A DNA stretch of 64,000 nucleotides, from the NCBI GenBank assembly GCA_020845695.1, contig JADLFG010000031.1, forward strand, positions 1 through 64,000. The letters run 5' to 3'. The DNA comes from Thermoleophilia bacterium. GTDB taxonomy: Bacteria > Actinomycetota > Thermoleophilia > Gaiellales > Gaiellaceae. The position numbers and the translations under genes are program-made. Below are positions 25,502 to 34,254 of this stretch, piece by piece. The notes beneath the pieces were generated by a model. The model made no database searches, was not told the origin of the DNA, and saw only the letters and a list, made by a program, of their open reading frames with translations. Within the stretch, counting starts at the first letter, position 1, and the number at the start of each line of letters is the position of its first letter.

Positions 25502-26554
25502 TCACCCGAGCACGAGCTGGCGGTACGGCTCGAGGTTCGAGACGCCGACGCCGACGAGGCGAAGAGCGCCCGGGCGGTCGGCGAGCGCCCGGTCGAGGAG
25601 CTCGCACGCGAGCCGGCCGATCCGGTCGGGGTCGTCGATCCCGACGGGCAAGGTTCGCGAGCGGCTGCGGATCGAGAAGTCCGGGTAGCGGACCTTGGTC
25701 GTCACCGTCCGGGCCGCCTGTCCCGACGCCGTCAGGCGGTCGGCGACACGGACGGCCATCCGCCGCAGCTCCCCGTGCAGCCGCTCGCGATCGGCAACGT
25801 CCCGCTCGAACGTCTCCTCGGTCGAGATCGAGACCGCCTCGGCCTCGAGCTCGAGTGGCCGGGGATCGACGCCGCGCGCGCGGTCGCGGAGCAGCAGCCC
25901 GAGCTTGCCGGGCAAGGGGCGCGAGAGCTCGGCGTCCGTGAGCGCGGCGAGCGCCCCGATCGTGGCGATGCCGGCGGCGGCCAGCCGCTCCTCCGCCTTC
26001 GGGCCGACGCCCGGGAGGAGCCGCACGTCGAACGGGGCGAGGAACGCCGCCTCCCGCCCGGGCGGTACCACGGTCAGCCCGCCCGGCTTGCGGCGGTCGC
26101 TCGCCACTTTCGCCACCACCTTGCAGGAGGCGACGCCGAGCGAGCAGGAGAGGCTTGTCGCCGCCCGCACCGCCGCCTGCACCGCCTCCGCGACCGCCCG
26201 CGCCCGCCGGAAGCTCCCGGCGATCTCCCCGACATCGAGGTAGCCCTCGTCGATCCCCACCTGCTCGACCGTCGGACACACTTCCCTGACAGCCCGCCAG
26301 ACCGTCTCCGAGTACTCACGGTAGGCCCGGTGGCGTGGCGGCACGAACACCGCCTCGGGGCAGCGGCGGAGCGCCTCCGAGCAGCTCATTGCCGAGCGGA
26401 TCCCGAAGCGTCGCGCGACGTAGTTCGCGGTCGCGACCACGCCGCGGCCCCGCGGGTCGCCGCCCACGACGAGCGGTCGCGCCCGCAGCTCCGGCCGCTC
26501 GAGCTCCTCGACCGCGGCGAAGAACGCGTCGAGGTCGAGGTGCGCAACGATCAT
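25502..26554 (-). CDS. dinB: DNA polymerase IV (Y family)
   Basis: A 350-residue translesion polymerase. The start is IVAHLDLDAFFAAVE with the metal-binding Asp residues. The second catalytic motif reads QVGIDEGYLDVG, where SIDE is replaced by GIDE. Helix-hairpin-helix (about 180-205) LPGVGPKAEERL and a little-finger domain (about 240-345) follow. The C terminus RQLVLG may serve as a sliding-clamp peptide. The open frame runs further upstream, but only this part is protein-like. A GGCTAA-N5-TTAGCC palindrome lies right before the ATG. Confidence 0.92.
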   Translation of the reverse strand: MIVAHLDLDAFFAAVEELERPELRARPLVVGGDPRGRGVVATANYVARRFGIRSAMSCSEALRRCPEAVFVPPRHRAYREYSETVWRAVREVCPTVEQVGIDEGYLDVGEIAGSFRRARAVAEAVQAAVRAATSLSCSLGVASCKVVAKVASDRRKPGGLTVVPPGREAAFLAPFDVRLLPGVGPKAEERLAAAGIATIGALAALTDAELSRPLPGKLGLLLRDRARGVDPRPLELEAEAVSISTEETFERDVADRERLHGELRRMAVRVADRLTASGQAARTVTTKVRYPDFSIRSRSRTLPVGIDDPDRIGRLACELLDRALADRPGALRLVGVGVSNLEPYRQLVLG

Positions 26555-26557
26555 GAC

Positions 26558-26574
26558 GGCTAACGGGATTAGCC
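26558..26574. promoter_or_regulatory. 17-bp palindrome at the dinB start
   Basis: GGCTAA-CGGGA-TTAGCC is a perfect 6-bp inverted repeat lying three bases upstream of the dinB ATG and covering the pterin dehydratase stop codon. It could be a repressor site or a hairpin between the two genes. It does not match the actinobacterial LexA box. Confidence 0.4.
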
Positions 26575-26820
26575 AGCGAGCTCGCTCGCCCGCCGGGCGA
26601 GCGCGACGTCGAGCTCCGTGATCGCGTCCCGCGAGTGCGTGCGCAGGCGGAGCGTTACCCGCCGGTGGCGGATCTCGATGTCGGGGTGATGGTTGTCCGC
26701 CTCGGCGGCCTCGGCGACCCGGTTCACGAACGCGATCGCCTCGGGGAAGCTCGCGAACGCGAACGTGCGCTCGAGCGCGCCGCCGGCGACGGCCCACCCG
26801 GGCGGGTACCCTGCCTCCAT
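26569..26820 (-). CDS. 4a-hydroxytetrahydrobiopterin dehydratase
   Basis: An 83-residue pterin-4a-carbinolamine dehydratase, which dehydrates 4a-hydroxytetrahydropterin. The signature is EADNHHPDIEIRHRRVTLRLRTH, with the His-His pair and nearby His forming the active site. Length is a little short of the usual 95-110 residues. CATACT six bases before the ATG suggests a leaderless transcript. No aromatic amino acid hydroxylase is nearby. Confidence 0.88.
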   Translation of the reverse strand: MEAGYPPGWAVAGGALERTFAFASFPEAIAFVNRVAEAAEADNHHPDIEIRHRRVTLRLRTHSRDAITELDVALARRASELAG

Positions 26821-26878
26821 GGCCCCAGTATGCCCGGCCGGCCCGACGGGGCCGGGCCGGCGCAGAGGAAGGAGATCG

Positions 26879-27244
26879 ATGCGCCTGACCCACCGCCGCG
26901 CTGCAGCGCTCGCCCTCGCCGCGCTCGCCCTCGCCAGCGCTCCGGCGCTCCAGGCCGCGCCATCGATCGCGACCCTGCAGGCCACGGTCGGGCCCGGGTT
27001 CACGATCACGCTGAGGAAGGGCGGTCAGACCGTGAAGAAGCTGCCGGCGGGCAGGTACAGGATCGTCGTCCGGGACCTCTCGGAGATCCACAACTTCCGC
27101 CTCACCGGCCCGGGCGTGAACCGGGCGACGAGCGTGCCGAGGGAGGGGACGGTCACGTGGACCGTCACCCTCAGGAAGGGTGCGTTCACGTACGTCTGCG
27201 ACCCACACCCGCAGTCGATGCGGGGGACGTTCAGGGTCACGTAG
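26879..27244 (+). CDS. small secreted cupredoxin
   Basis: A 121-residue exported protein. A signal peptide (about 1-27, ending LQAAPS) is followed by one cupredoxin domain. Candidate copper ligands are the His in SEIHNFRL and Cys, His and Met in YVCDPHPQSM. The C-x2-H-x3-M loop is close to the amicyanin/plastocyanin type. It could act as an extracytoplasmic electron carrier. GAGGAAGGAG precedes the ATG at good spacing. Confidence 0.85.
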   Translation: MRLTHRRAAALALAALALASAPALQAAPSIATLQATVGPGFTITLRKGGQTVKKLPAGRYRIVVRDLSEIHNFRLTGPGVNRATSVPREGTVTWTVTLRKGAFTYVCDPHPQSMRGTFRVT

Positions 27245-27256
27245 CGCGGCCGGGCG

Positions 27257-27685
27257 CTACACGCCGGGCGTGCTGACCGTGAGGACGCCGTCCGCGAGCT
27301 CGCCCGTCACCGCCACCGGCGTGTCCGTCCAGGCGACTTGCGCCAGGTCCGGCTCGGTCGTCCGGGTCAGGCCCGGGACGGTCTCGAGGTCGAGACCCTC
27401 GACCACGAGCGACGCGCCGCCGCACTGAGGCGGGTAGGACTCGGCCAGGGCCGAGCACAGCCGCACCGCCTCGCCCTCCGGCGCGACGATGAGGCCGCTC
27501 ACGAGCAGCGGACCCTCGGCTGTCGAGGCCAGCGCCTCCTCGATCGAGAGCGCCTCGCCGGGGCTCCCGCCGCCGTCGTTGCCGCCGCCGTCGCCGCTGC
27601 CGCCGTCGCCGCTGCCGCCGCAGGCGACGAGCGCGAGGGTGGCCGCCAGTAGTGCGGTGGTGAAGCGGAGCCGTCCCGGTCCCAT
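27257..27685 (-). CDS. putative lipoprotein
   Basis: A 142-residue lipoprotein candidate. The signal peptide ends in the lipobox LVAC at about residue 22. A Gly/Ser/Asp linker (GGSGDGGSGDGGGN) follows, then a globular domain of about 100 residues with two Cys residues (RLCSAL, PPQCGG) that may pair. AAGGA lies upstream of the ATG. No family recognised. Confidence 0.75.
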   Translation of the reverse strand: MGPGRLRFTTALLAATLALVACGGSGDGGSGDGGGNDGGGSPGEALSIEEALASTAEGPLLVSGLIVAPEGEAVRLCSALAESYPPQCGGASLVVEGLDLETVPGLTRTTEPDLAQVAWTDTPVAVTGELADGVLTVSTPGV

Positions 27686-27763
27686 GGCGTGATCCTTCCG
27701 GTCGTGGTCTTCATTCTCTTCGACGGACGCGTCGGCTGCTTTGTTCCCGCCTACACTCCGCGA

Positions 27764-29116
27764 GTGCACGCCTACACCGACGAGACCGAGCGGCTCGCCC
27801 GCGCCGTCCTCGACTACGCCAGCCGGCGCCTGCGGCTCGACCCGGTGCCCCTCGACGGGCCGCGCCCGCTCGAGGACCTCGACCGGCTCGCCGGGCAGAC
27901 GATCACATCCGGCGGTCTCGGCGGCGAGGCCGCCCTGCGCCTGTTCGAGGAGGTGCTCGCGCCGGCGTGCATCTCGACCGACAACCCGCGCTCGCTCGCC
28001 TTCATCCCGGCCGCGCCCAGCGAGGCCGCGACCCTGTTCGACCTCGTCGTGGGCGCCACCTCGATCTTCGGCGGGAGCTGGCGCGAGGGTGCCGGCGCGG
28101 TCTTCGCGGAGAACCAGGCGCTGCGCTGGCTCGCCGATCTGGCCGGCCTGCCCGCGGGCGCCGGTGGCGTGTTCGTCCCGGGCGGCACGCTCGGGAACCT
28201 CTCGGCTCTCGTCGCGGCGCGGCACTCGGCCCGCGAGCGCCGGGCAGGTTCCCCGCCGGCCCGCTGGAAGCTCGCCGCGACGACGGAGACGCATTCATCG
28301 ATTCGCTCCGCCGCCCGGGTGATGGACGCCGACGTCGTCGACGTTCCGGTCGGCGAGGGCGGCCGTCTGACCGGAGCGGGACTTCGCCGCGCGCTCGAGC
28401 GCGAAGGCACGAACGGGCTGTTCGCCGTCGTGGCCACCGCGGGGACGACCAATACCGGGGTGATCGACCGGCTCGCCGAGCTGGCGGCCGTCTGCGCCGA
28501 GCTCGGCGTCTGGTTCCACGTCGACGGGGCCTACGGGCTCGCCGCGCTTGCCGCCCCGTCCGCGCGCGGGCTGTTCGCCGGGGTCGAGCGCGCCGACTCG
28601 CTGATCGTCGATCCGCACAAGTGGCTGTTCGCCCCCTTCGACTGCTGCGCGCTCCTCTACCGCGAGCCGGAGCTCGCGCGCGCCGCCCACGCCCAGAGGG
28701 CCGGCTACCTCCAGCCGCTCGCGACCGCCGGGGAGTGGAACCCCTCCGACTTCGCGATTCACCTGACCCGGCGGGCGCGCGGCCTTCCGTTCTGGTTCTC
28801 GCTCGCCGTCCACGGCACCCGCGCGTACGCCGAGTCGATCGAGCGGACGCTCGCCGTCGCGCGGGCTGCTGCCGCCGACGTCGAGAGCCGTCCCTACCTC
28901 GACCTCCTGCTCGAGCCGGAGCTCTCGATCCTCGTGATCCGTCGTCGCGGCTGGGAGCCGCACGACTACGACGCCTGGTCGAGGCGCCTGCTCCGGCGGG
29001 GAACCGCGTTCGTCGTGCCCACCGTCCACCGCGGCGAGACGGTCGCTCGCCTCGCGATCGTCAATCCGCGCACGACGCCCGACGACATCGCGGCGGTGCT
29101 CGACACGATGGCCTGA
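27764..29116 (+). CDS. PLP-dependent group II decarboxylase
   Basis: A 450-residue pyridoxal-phosphate enzyme of the aromatic-amino-acid/glutamate decarboxylase family. The cofactor Lys is in DPHKWLF, with HVDGAYG supplying the Asp that binds the pyridine nitrogen and ATAGTTNTG upstream. The substrate is unassigned; aromatic amino acids or aspartate are possible. TACACT (27752-27757) ends six bases before the GTG start, so the mRNA is probably leaderless. Confidence 0.9.
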   Translation: MHAYTDETERLARAVLDYASRRLRLDPVPLDGPRPLEDLDRLAGQTITSGGLGGEAALRLFEEVLAPACISTDNPRSLAFIPAAPSEAATLFDLVVGATSIFGGSWREGAGAVFAENQALRWLADLAGLPAGAGGVFVPGGTLGNLSALVAARHSARERRAGSPPARWKLAATTETHSSIRSAARVMDADVVDVPVGEGGRLTGAGLRRALEREGTNGLFAVVATAGTTNTGVIDRLAELAAVCAELGVWFHVDGAYGLAALAAPSARGLFAGVERADSLIVDPHKWLFAPFDCCALLYREPELARAAHAQRAGYLQPLATAGEWNPSDFAIHLTRRARGLPFWFSLAVHGTRAYAESIERTLAVARAAAADVESRPYLDLLLEPELSILVIRRRGWEPHDYDAWSRRLLRRGTAFVVPTVHRGETVARLAIVNPRTTPDDIAAVLDTMA

Positions 29117-29134
29117 CGGGTCGGGCTACCCGTC
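29115..29134. terminator. hairpin over two convergent stop codons
   Basis: GACGGGT-CGGGCT-ACCCGTC forms a 7-bp stem. It contains the end of the decarboxylase stop codon and the stop codon of the JAMM peptidase gene on the other strand. It could serve as a compact bidirectional terminator, although no T run is present. Confidence 0.4.
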
Positions 29135-29515
29135 GAGCGGCTCGGGATCGATCTTCCCGTCCCGGATCCGCCAGGCGGCGAGCTCGCCCGAGCGGACGGT
29201 CAGGATCACGTACGGCTTGCCCTCCCAGAGCCCGATGTTCTCGACGTCCGTGCGCGACGGGCGCGGCGGGCTCGAGATGTGCGAGTGGAAGACCGCGAGT
29301 TCGTAGCCCTCGTCCTCGAGGAACCAGACCTCTGGCCCGGCGTCGAGCTCGAACCGGTAGGGGCTCGCGGCGGCGTTCCGGGCGGGAACGTAGCGCTCCG
29401 CGGTCCCGTCGCGAATCACGATCAGCCCGCAGGCCTCGTTCGGCAGCTCGGCCTCGGCGTGCTCGGCGAGCGCCGAGCGCACCGGCGGGGGTACTACCAC
29501 CGGGTCCCCCACCAC
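29126..29515 (-). CDS. mec: JAMM/Mov34 metallopeptidase, Mec-like
   Basis: A 129-residue zinc peptidase. The JAMM motif is complete: Glu27 (NEACG), His77-x-His79, then Ser87 and Asp90 (H-x-H-x7-S-x2-D). In Mycobacterium, Mec removes the newly made cysteine from the C terminus of the carrier CysO. Here the gene follows a fused cysO-cysM, so it is very likely its partner. It might also cut the fusion after Gly-Gly. The start is not certain; GTG at 29515 or 29512 fits. Confidence 0.9.
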   Translation of the reverse strand: MVGDPVVVPPPVRSALAEHAEAELPNEACGLIVIRDGTAERYVPARNAAASPYRFELDAGPEVWFLEDEGYELAVFHSHISSPPRPSRTDVENIGLWEGKPYVILTVRSGELAAWRIRDGKIDPEPLDG

Positions 29516-29526
29516 CCGCCCCCAAA

Positions 29527-29565
29527 CGGGGTCACCACCGGGCTCCCCACCACGGGGTCACCACC
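29527..29565. repeat. 13-bp direct repeat between mec and cysO-cysM
   Basis: CGGGGTCACCACC occurs at 29527-29539 and 29553-29565, 26 bases apart. The second copy covers the cysO-cysM stop codon. Similar GGGTCCCCCACCAC blocks continue into the start of mec, so the junction looks like a small tandem duplication. Confidence 0.5.
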
Positions 29566-30784
29566 AGACGCGGTCTTCCATCGCCTGCTCGACGTCGGCG
29601 AGCTCGGCGGTCCAGAACGGCGCCGAGAGGTACTTCCAGCCGCCGTCGGCGAGCACGGTCACGACCACGCCCTCGTCGAGCTCGCGGGCGATCCGCCGGG
29701 CCACGTGGACGGCGGCGCCGCAGGAGACACCGGCGAAGATGCCCTCGCGATCGAGCAGCATCCGCAGGCCGACGACCGACTCCTGATTCGTGACGAGGAT
29801 CTTGCGGTCGAGCTTCGAGACGTCGAGGATCGGTGGCAGATAGCCGTCTGCGAGCGAGCGCAGGCCGAAGATCCCCTCGCCCTGGAGCGGCTCCGCCGCG
29901 ACGATCTGGACGTCCGGGAACGTCTCCCGCAGCCGCTCCGCGCAGCCCATCAGCGTGCCGCCCGTGCCGAGCCCGGCCACGAACGCGTCGATCCGGGGCA
30001 GCGCATCCGCGAGCTCGGCGCCCGTGCCCTCGTAGTGGGCGCGGGGGTTGGCCTCGTTCGCGTACTGGAACGGCATGTAGTAGCGGGAGTCGCGCTCGGC
30101 CATCGCCAGCGCGAGCCGCACCGCCCCGTTCGAGCCTTCCTCGCCCGGCGAGAAGACCACCTTCGCGCCGTAGAGCTCGAGCAGCCGCACGCGCTCGGGG
30201 GTGGCGCTCTCGGGGAGCACGCACGTCAGCGAGTAGCCCTTCAGCTTCGCGATCAGGGCGAGCGAGATGCCCGTGTTGCCGCTCGTCGGCTCGAGCAGCT
30301 CCCGCCCGGGGACGAGCTCGCCGCGCGCCTCGGCCGACTCGATCATCGCCCTGGCCACCCGGTCCTTGATCGAGCCCGTCGGGTTCTGCCCCTCGAGCTT
30401 CGCGTAGATCTTCACCCGCGGGTTGGGCGAGATCCGGCTCAGCTCGACGAGCGGGGTCGACCCGATCAGGTCGAGCAGGCTGGAGGCGACGAGCGAGCGC
30501 CGCTCCGTCGGCAGCTGCCCGCCGGCCATCGCCGGCAGGAGGATCAGCGTCGACCCGGCGGCGACCGCCGTGTCGAGCCCCTCGAGCGTGCGCACGTCCT
30601 CGCTGTTCAGGTACACGTTCACGAACGGCGCGATGTCGCCGCCGTTCAGAATCTGCGCGCCGAGACCCGGGTAGCGACCGGCGAGGTCGTCGAGCACCTC
30701 GCGCACCGTGTCGCCCGCGGCCTCGACCTCGCGGACGCCGCCGACCTCGGCCCGCAGCGTGGGGGGGATGCGCACGGTCGTCAC
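29558..30784 (-). CDS. cysM: CysO-CysM fusion: sulfur carrier fused to cysteine synthase
   Basis: A 408-residue two-domain protein. Residues 1-89 are a ThiS/MoaD-fold carrier like CysO, ending LLPAMAGG with the diglycine at 88-89. After a short linker (QLPTERRS), residues about 100-408 are a fold-type II PLP cysteine synthase. The cofactor Lys140 is in GSIKDR, and EPTSGNTG binds the phosphate region. QYANEANPRAHYEGTG and the terminal WW resemble Mycobacterium CysM, which uses O-phosphoserine and CysO thiocarboxylate. Reading the DNA shows no stop between the domains. An internal ATG (Met86) could give free CysM. GTGA overlap with the rhodanese-E1 gene shows an operon. Confidence 0.92.
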   Translation of the reverse strand: MTTVRIPPTLRAEVGGVREVEAAGDTVREVLDDLAGRYPGLGAQILNGGDIAPFVNVYLNSEDVRTLEGLDTAVAAGSTLILLPAMAGGQLPTERRSLVASSLLDLIGSTPLVELSRISPNPRVKIYAKLEGQNPTGSIKDRVARAMIESAEARGELVPGRELLEPTSGNTGISLALIAKLKGYSLTCVLPESATPERVRLLELYGAKVVFSPGEEGSNGAVRLALAMAERDSRYYMPFQYANEANPRAHYEGTGAELADALPRIDAFVAGLGTGGTLMGCAERLRETFPDVQIVAAEPLQGEGIFGLRSLADGYLPPILDVSKLDRKILVTNQESVVGLRMLLDREGIFAGVSCGAAVHVARRIARELDEGVVVTVLADGGWKYLSAPFWTAELADVEQAMEDRVWW

Positions 30785-31977
30785 GACGCCACCTGCGCCG
30801 TCGCGTGCCCACCGGCCCCGCCCAGGCAGAACTCCACGTAGTCGACGTACTCGGTGATCGTCGGGCTCTCGCCGCAGACCGGGCAGTCCGGATCGCGGCG
30901 CAGCTTGATCTCGGTGAACGACCCCTCGAGCGCCTCGAACAGAAGCGAGCGACCGACGAGCGGGTCGCCGATTCCGAGTAGCAGCTTCAGCGTCTCGTTC
31001 GCCTGGAGCGAGCCGACGATCCCCGGCAGCACGCCGAGGACGCCGCCCTCGGCGCAGCTCGGCGCCAGCTCGGGCGGCGGCGGCTCGGGGAAGAGGCAGC
31101 GGTAGCAGGGGCCGTCACCCGGCTTGAACACCGTCACCTGGCCGTGGAAGCGGAAGATCGAGCCGTGCACGACCGGGATGCCGTGCCAGACCGAGGCGTC
31201 GTTGACGAGGTAGCGGGTCGGGAAGTTGTCGGCGCCGTCGAGAATCACGTCCCAGCCCGCGGACAGGATTCGGTCGACGTTGTCCGTGTCCAGTCGCTCC
31301 TGGTAGGGGACGACCTGGACGTCGGGATTGAGGCCCTCGAGCGTCTTCTTCGCCGACAGCACCTTCGGCTCGCCGAGACTCGCCGTCGTGTGCAGCACCT
31401 GGCGCTGGAGGTTCGACTCGTCGACGACGTCGGGGTCGATGATCCCGATCCGGCCGACGCCGGCCGCGGCGAGGTAGAGGGCGGCCGGTGAGCCGAGGCC
31501 ACCCGCGCCGAGCAGGAGCACGCTCGAGTCGAGCAGCCGGAGCTGCCCGGCCTCGCCGACCTCCGGGATCAGGAGATGGCGGCTGTAGCGGGCGCGTCTG
31601 GCGGCGTCGAGCGCCCGCGGCAGCTCGAACGGGTACCCGTTTCGCTTCCACTCGGTGAAGCCGCCGGCGAGCGAGGAGACGCTCTCGTAGCCGAGCTCCG
31701 AGAGCGTCCTGGCCGCGAACGCCGAGCGGGCGCCGACGGCGCAGTAGACGACGAGCGGGCGGGCCCGGTCGGGCGCCGCCTGCTCGATCCTCGACTCGAG
31801 GTTGCCCCGCGGTACGTGCACCGCGCCCGGGAGGTGCCCTTCCTCCCACTCGTCGCGCTCGCGCACGTCGACGACGAGCGGGGGCTCGTCGCGCTCGAGC
31901 AGGGCCAGCGCAGCGGGAGCGTCGATCTCCTCGATCTCAGCCTTCACCTGCTGGAGCAGCTCGCGGTAGCTCGCCAT
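30781..31977 (-). CDS. rhodanese-E1 sulfur carrier-activating enzyme (MoeB/MoeZ-like)
   Basis: A 398-residue enzyme that would adenylate and thiolate the CysO domain. The rhodanese domain is N-terminal (about 15-112) with active Cys79 in VVYCAVGARS. The E1/ThiF domain (about 125-375) has the nucleotide loop GAGGLGS, DGADNFPTR, SCAEGGVLGV, and two CxxC zinc pairs (CYRC and CPVC). In mycobacterial MoeZ the order is the reverse, with rhodanese last. The ATG at 31977 is preceded by TATACT at 31995-31990 with a very short leader. It is the first gene of the cysteine operon. Confidence 0.93.
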   Translation of the reverse strand: MASYRELLQQVKAEIEEIDAPAALALLERDEPPLVVDVRERDEWEEGHLPGAVHVPRGNLESRIEQAAPDRARPLVVYCAVGARSAFAARTLSELGYESVSSLAGGFTEWKRNGYPFELPRALDAARRARYSRHLLIPEVGEAGQLRLLDSSVLLLGAGGLGSPAALYLAAAGVGRIGIIDPDVVDESNLQRQVLHTTASLGEPKVLSAKKTLEGLNPDVQVVPYQERLDTDNVDRILSAGWDVILDGADNFPTRYLVNDASVWHGIPVVHGSIFRFHGQVTVFKPGDGPCYRCLFPEPPPPELAPSCAEGGVLGVLPGIVGSLQANETLKLLLGIGDPLVGRSLLFEALEGSFTEIKLRRDPDCPVCGESPTITEYVDYVEFCLGGAGGHATAQVAS

Positions 31978-32052
31978 TGCTTTCAAGAGTATAGCTACGA
32001 AGCTTTCGGGACTGTAGCGGCGCGGACTGCGCCCGTCGGGAAGACATAACGC

Positions 32053-32058
32053 TACGCT
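32053..32058 (+). promoter_or_regulatory. leaderless -10 element TACGCT
   Basis: TACGCT ends six bases before the GTG at 32065. The divergent rhodanese-E1 gene has its own -10 (TATACT on the minus strand) about 60 bases away in the same 87-base region. Confidence 0.5.
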
Positions 32059-32064
32059 CGGCCC

Positions 32065-33054
32065 GTGTCTTCCCGGGCCCGCGCGTATCTCCTCGTCGCC
32101 GTGATCGCGGCCGCCGCCGCGGCCATCGCCGTCGCGGTCGCGTGGTCGGGCCAGCCGGAGGAGGCGGCCGGTGGCGGCCCCCGGGAGGGCGTGCCCCCGC
32201 TCGTGCTGGACGTGCTGGTCGAGGACGAGGGTCAGGCGCGGCGCCTCGCGGAGGCCGCCGCCCTCTACGCCGGCGGACGGCTGGCCGAGGCGCTCGCGGC
32301 GTTCGGGGCCGAGCTCGAGCTGGATCCGGATTCCGTTCCCGCCGCGGTCGGCGCGGCGCTCGCGCGCTGGCCGCGCGGAACGCTCGCCGCGCTCGAGCAG
32401 CTCGCGGCGGCCAATCCCGGCAGCGCTCTCGTCCGCCTGCACCTCGGTCTCGTTCGCTTCTGGCGCGGCGAGGACGCGCTGGCGCGGCAGGAATGGGCCC
32501 GCGCCGAGCAGGCCGAGCCCGACTCGGGGGCGGCGGTGCGCGCTGAGAGCCTGCTCCACCCGGACCTGCCCGCCGGCCGGCCGTTCGTCGTGGCGAGCGC
32601 GACCCCGCCCGCGGAGCTCTCGGCGTTGCCGCCCCTGCGCCAGCTCGAGGAGCTCGGGCGCTGGGCCGGGAAAGAGGGGACCGCGCCGGCCTGGGTCACC
32701 TACGGCTCGGCGCTCCAGCGGGCCGGCAGGCCGGTGTCCGCCCGAGCCGCGTTCGAGCGCGCCGTCGAGCTGGCTCCGGCCGACCCGGAGGCGCTCGCGG
32801 CCCTGGCGCTCGGCGGCTTCGACAAAGACGATCCGGGCGCTACCGCCTCGAGCCTCGAGCTGCTCGCGGAACGGTTCCCCGGCGAGCCCGCGGTCGCCTT
32901 CCACCTCGGGCTGGTCTACCTCTGGGTCGGGCAGGTCGAGTCGGGACGCGCGGCGCTGGAGCGCGCACGGCTGGCCGCGGGCACCGTGTGGGCGACGGAG
33001 GCTGCGCGCCTGCTCGACCGGCTGGGGGAAACCCCGGGGGACGCGAGCCCCTGA
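32065..33054 (+). CDS. membrane-anchored TPR protein
   Basis: A 329-residue protein with one N-terminal transmembrane helix (about 7-28) and a soluble part built of tetratricopeptide-like helix pairs. Recognisable units include AEAAALYAGGRLAEALAAF, SALVRLHLGLVRFWRGE, and ALQRAGRPVSARAAFERAVELAP. Such repeats mediate protein contacts; the partner is unknown. No enzymatic motif. The leaderless -10 before the GTG supports the start. Confidence 0.8.
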   Translation: MSSRARAYLLVAVIAAAAAAIAVAVAWSGQPEEAAGGGPREGVPPLVLDVLVEDEGQARRLAEAAALYAGGRLAEALAAFGAELELDPDSVPAAVGAALARWPRGTLAALEQLAAANPGSALVRLHLGLVRFWRGEDALARQEWARAEQAEPDSGAAVRAESLLHPDLPAGRPFVVASATPPAELSALPPLRQLEELGRWAGKEGTAPAWVTYGSALQRAGRPVSARAAFERAVELAPADPEALAALALGGFDKDDPGATASSLELLAERFPGEPAVAFHLGLVYLWVGQVESGRAALERARLAAGTVWATEAARLLDRLGETPGDASP

Positions 33055-33128
33055 GCCGGCGGGCCTGCCGTCCGACGGGCCTGCGAAAGTCGCCCGCGTG
33101 ACGTGACGGTCTCGTAACAGGGGGCGCG

Positions 33129-33157
33129 TTGACAGCCGAAGCAGGCGGGCCTACGGT
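33129..33157 (+). promoter_or_regulatory. consensus housekeeping promoter of the sigma gene
   Basis: TTGACA (33129-33134), a 17-base spacer, then TACGGT (33152-33157). This is the only near-perfect -35/-10 pair I found in the window. It would start transcription a few bases before the ribosome site of the GTG at 33173. Confidence 0.75.
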
Positions 33158-33172
33158 CAGGCGGAGATTGCC

Positions 33173-34228
<1,056 letters not shown>

Positions 34229-34240
34229 GCGCGGGCCGGG

Positions 34241-34246
34241 TAGGCT
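34241..34246 (+). promoter_or_regulatory. leaderless -10 element TAGGCT
   Basis: TAGGCT ends eight bases before the GTG at 34255, just after the sigma factor stop. It implies that the dipeptidase gene has its own promoter. Confidence 0.5.
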
Positions 34247-34254
34247 GCCCCACG

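Noticed and set aside
26569..27009. Longer pterin dehydratase from an upstream start
   Set aside because: The added N terminus is an Ala/Arg shadow of the divergent cupredoxin gene; CATACT six bases before the ATG at 26820 supports the short form.
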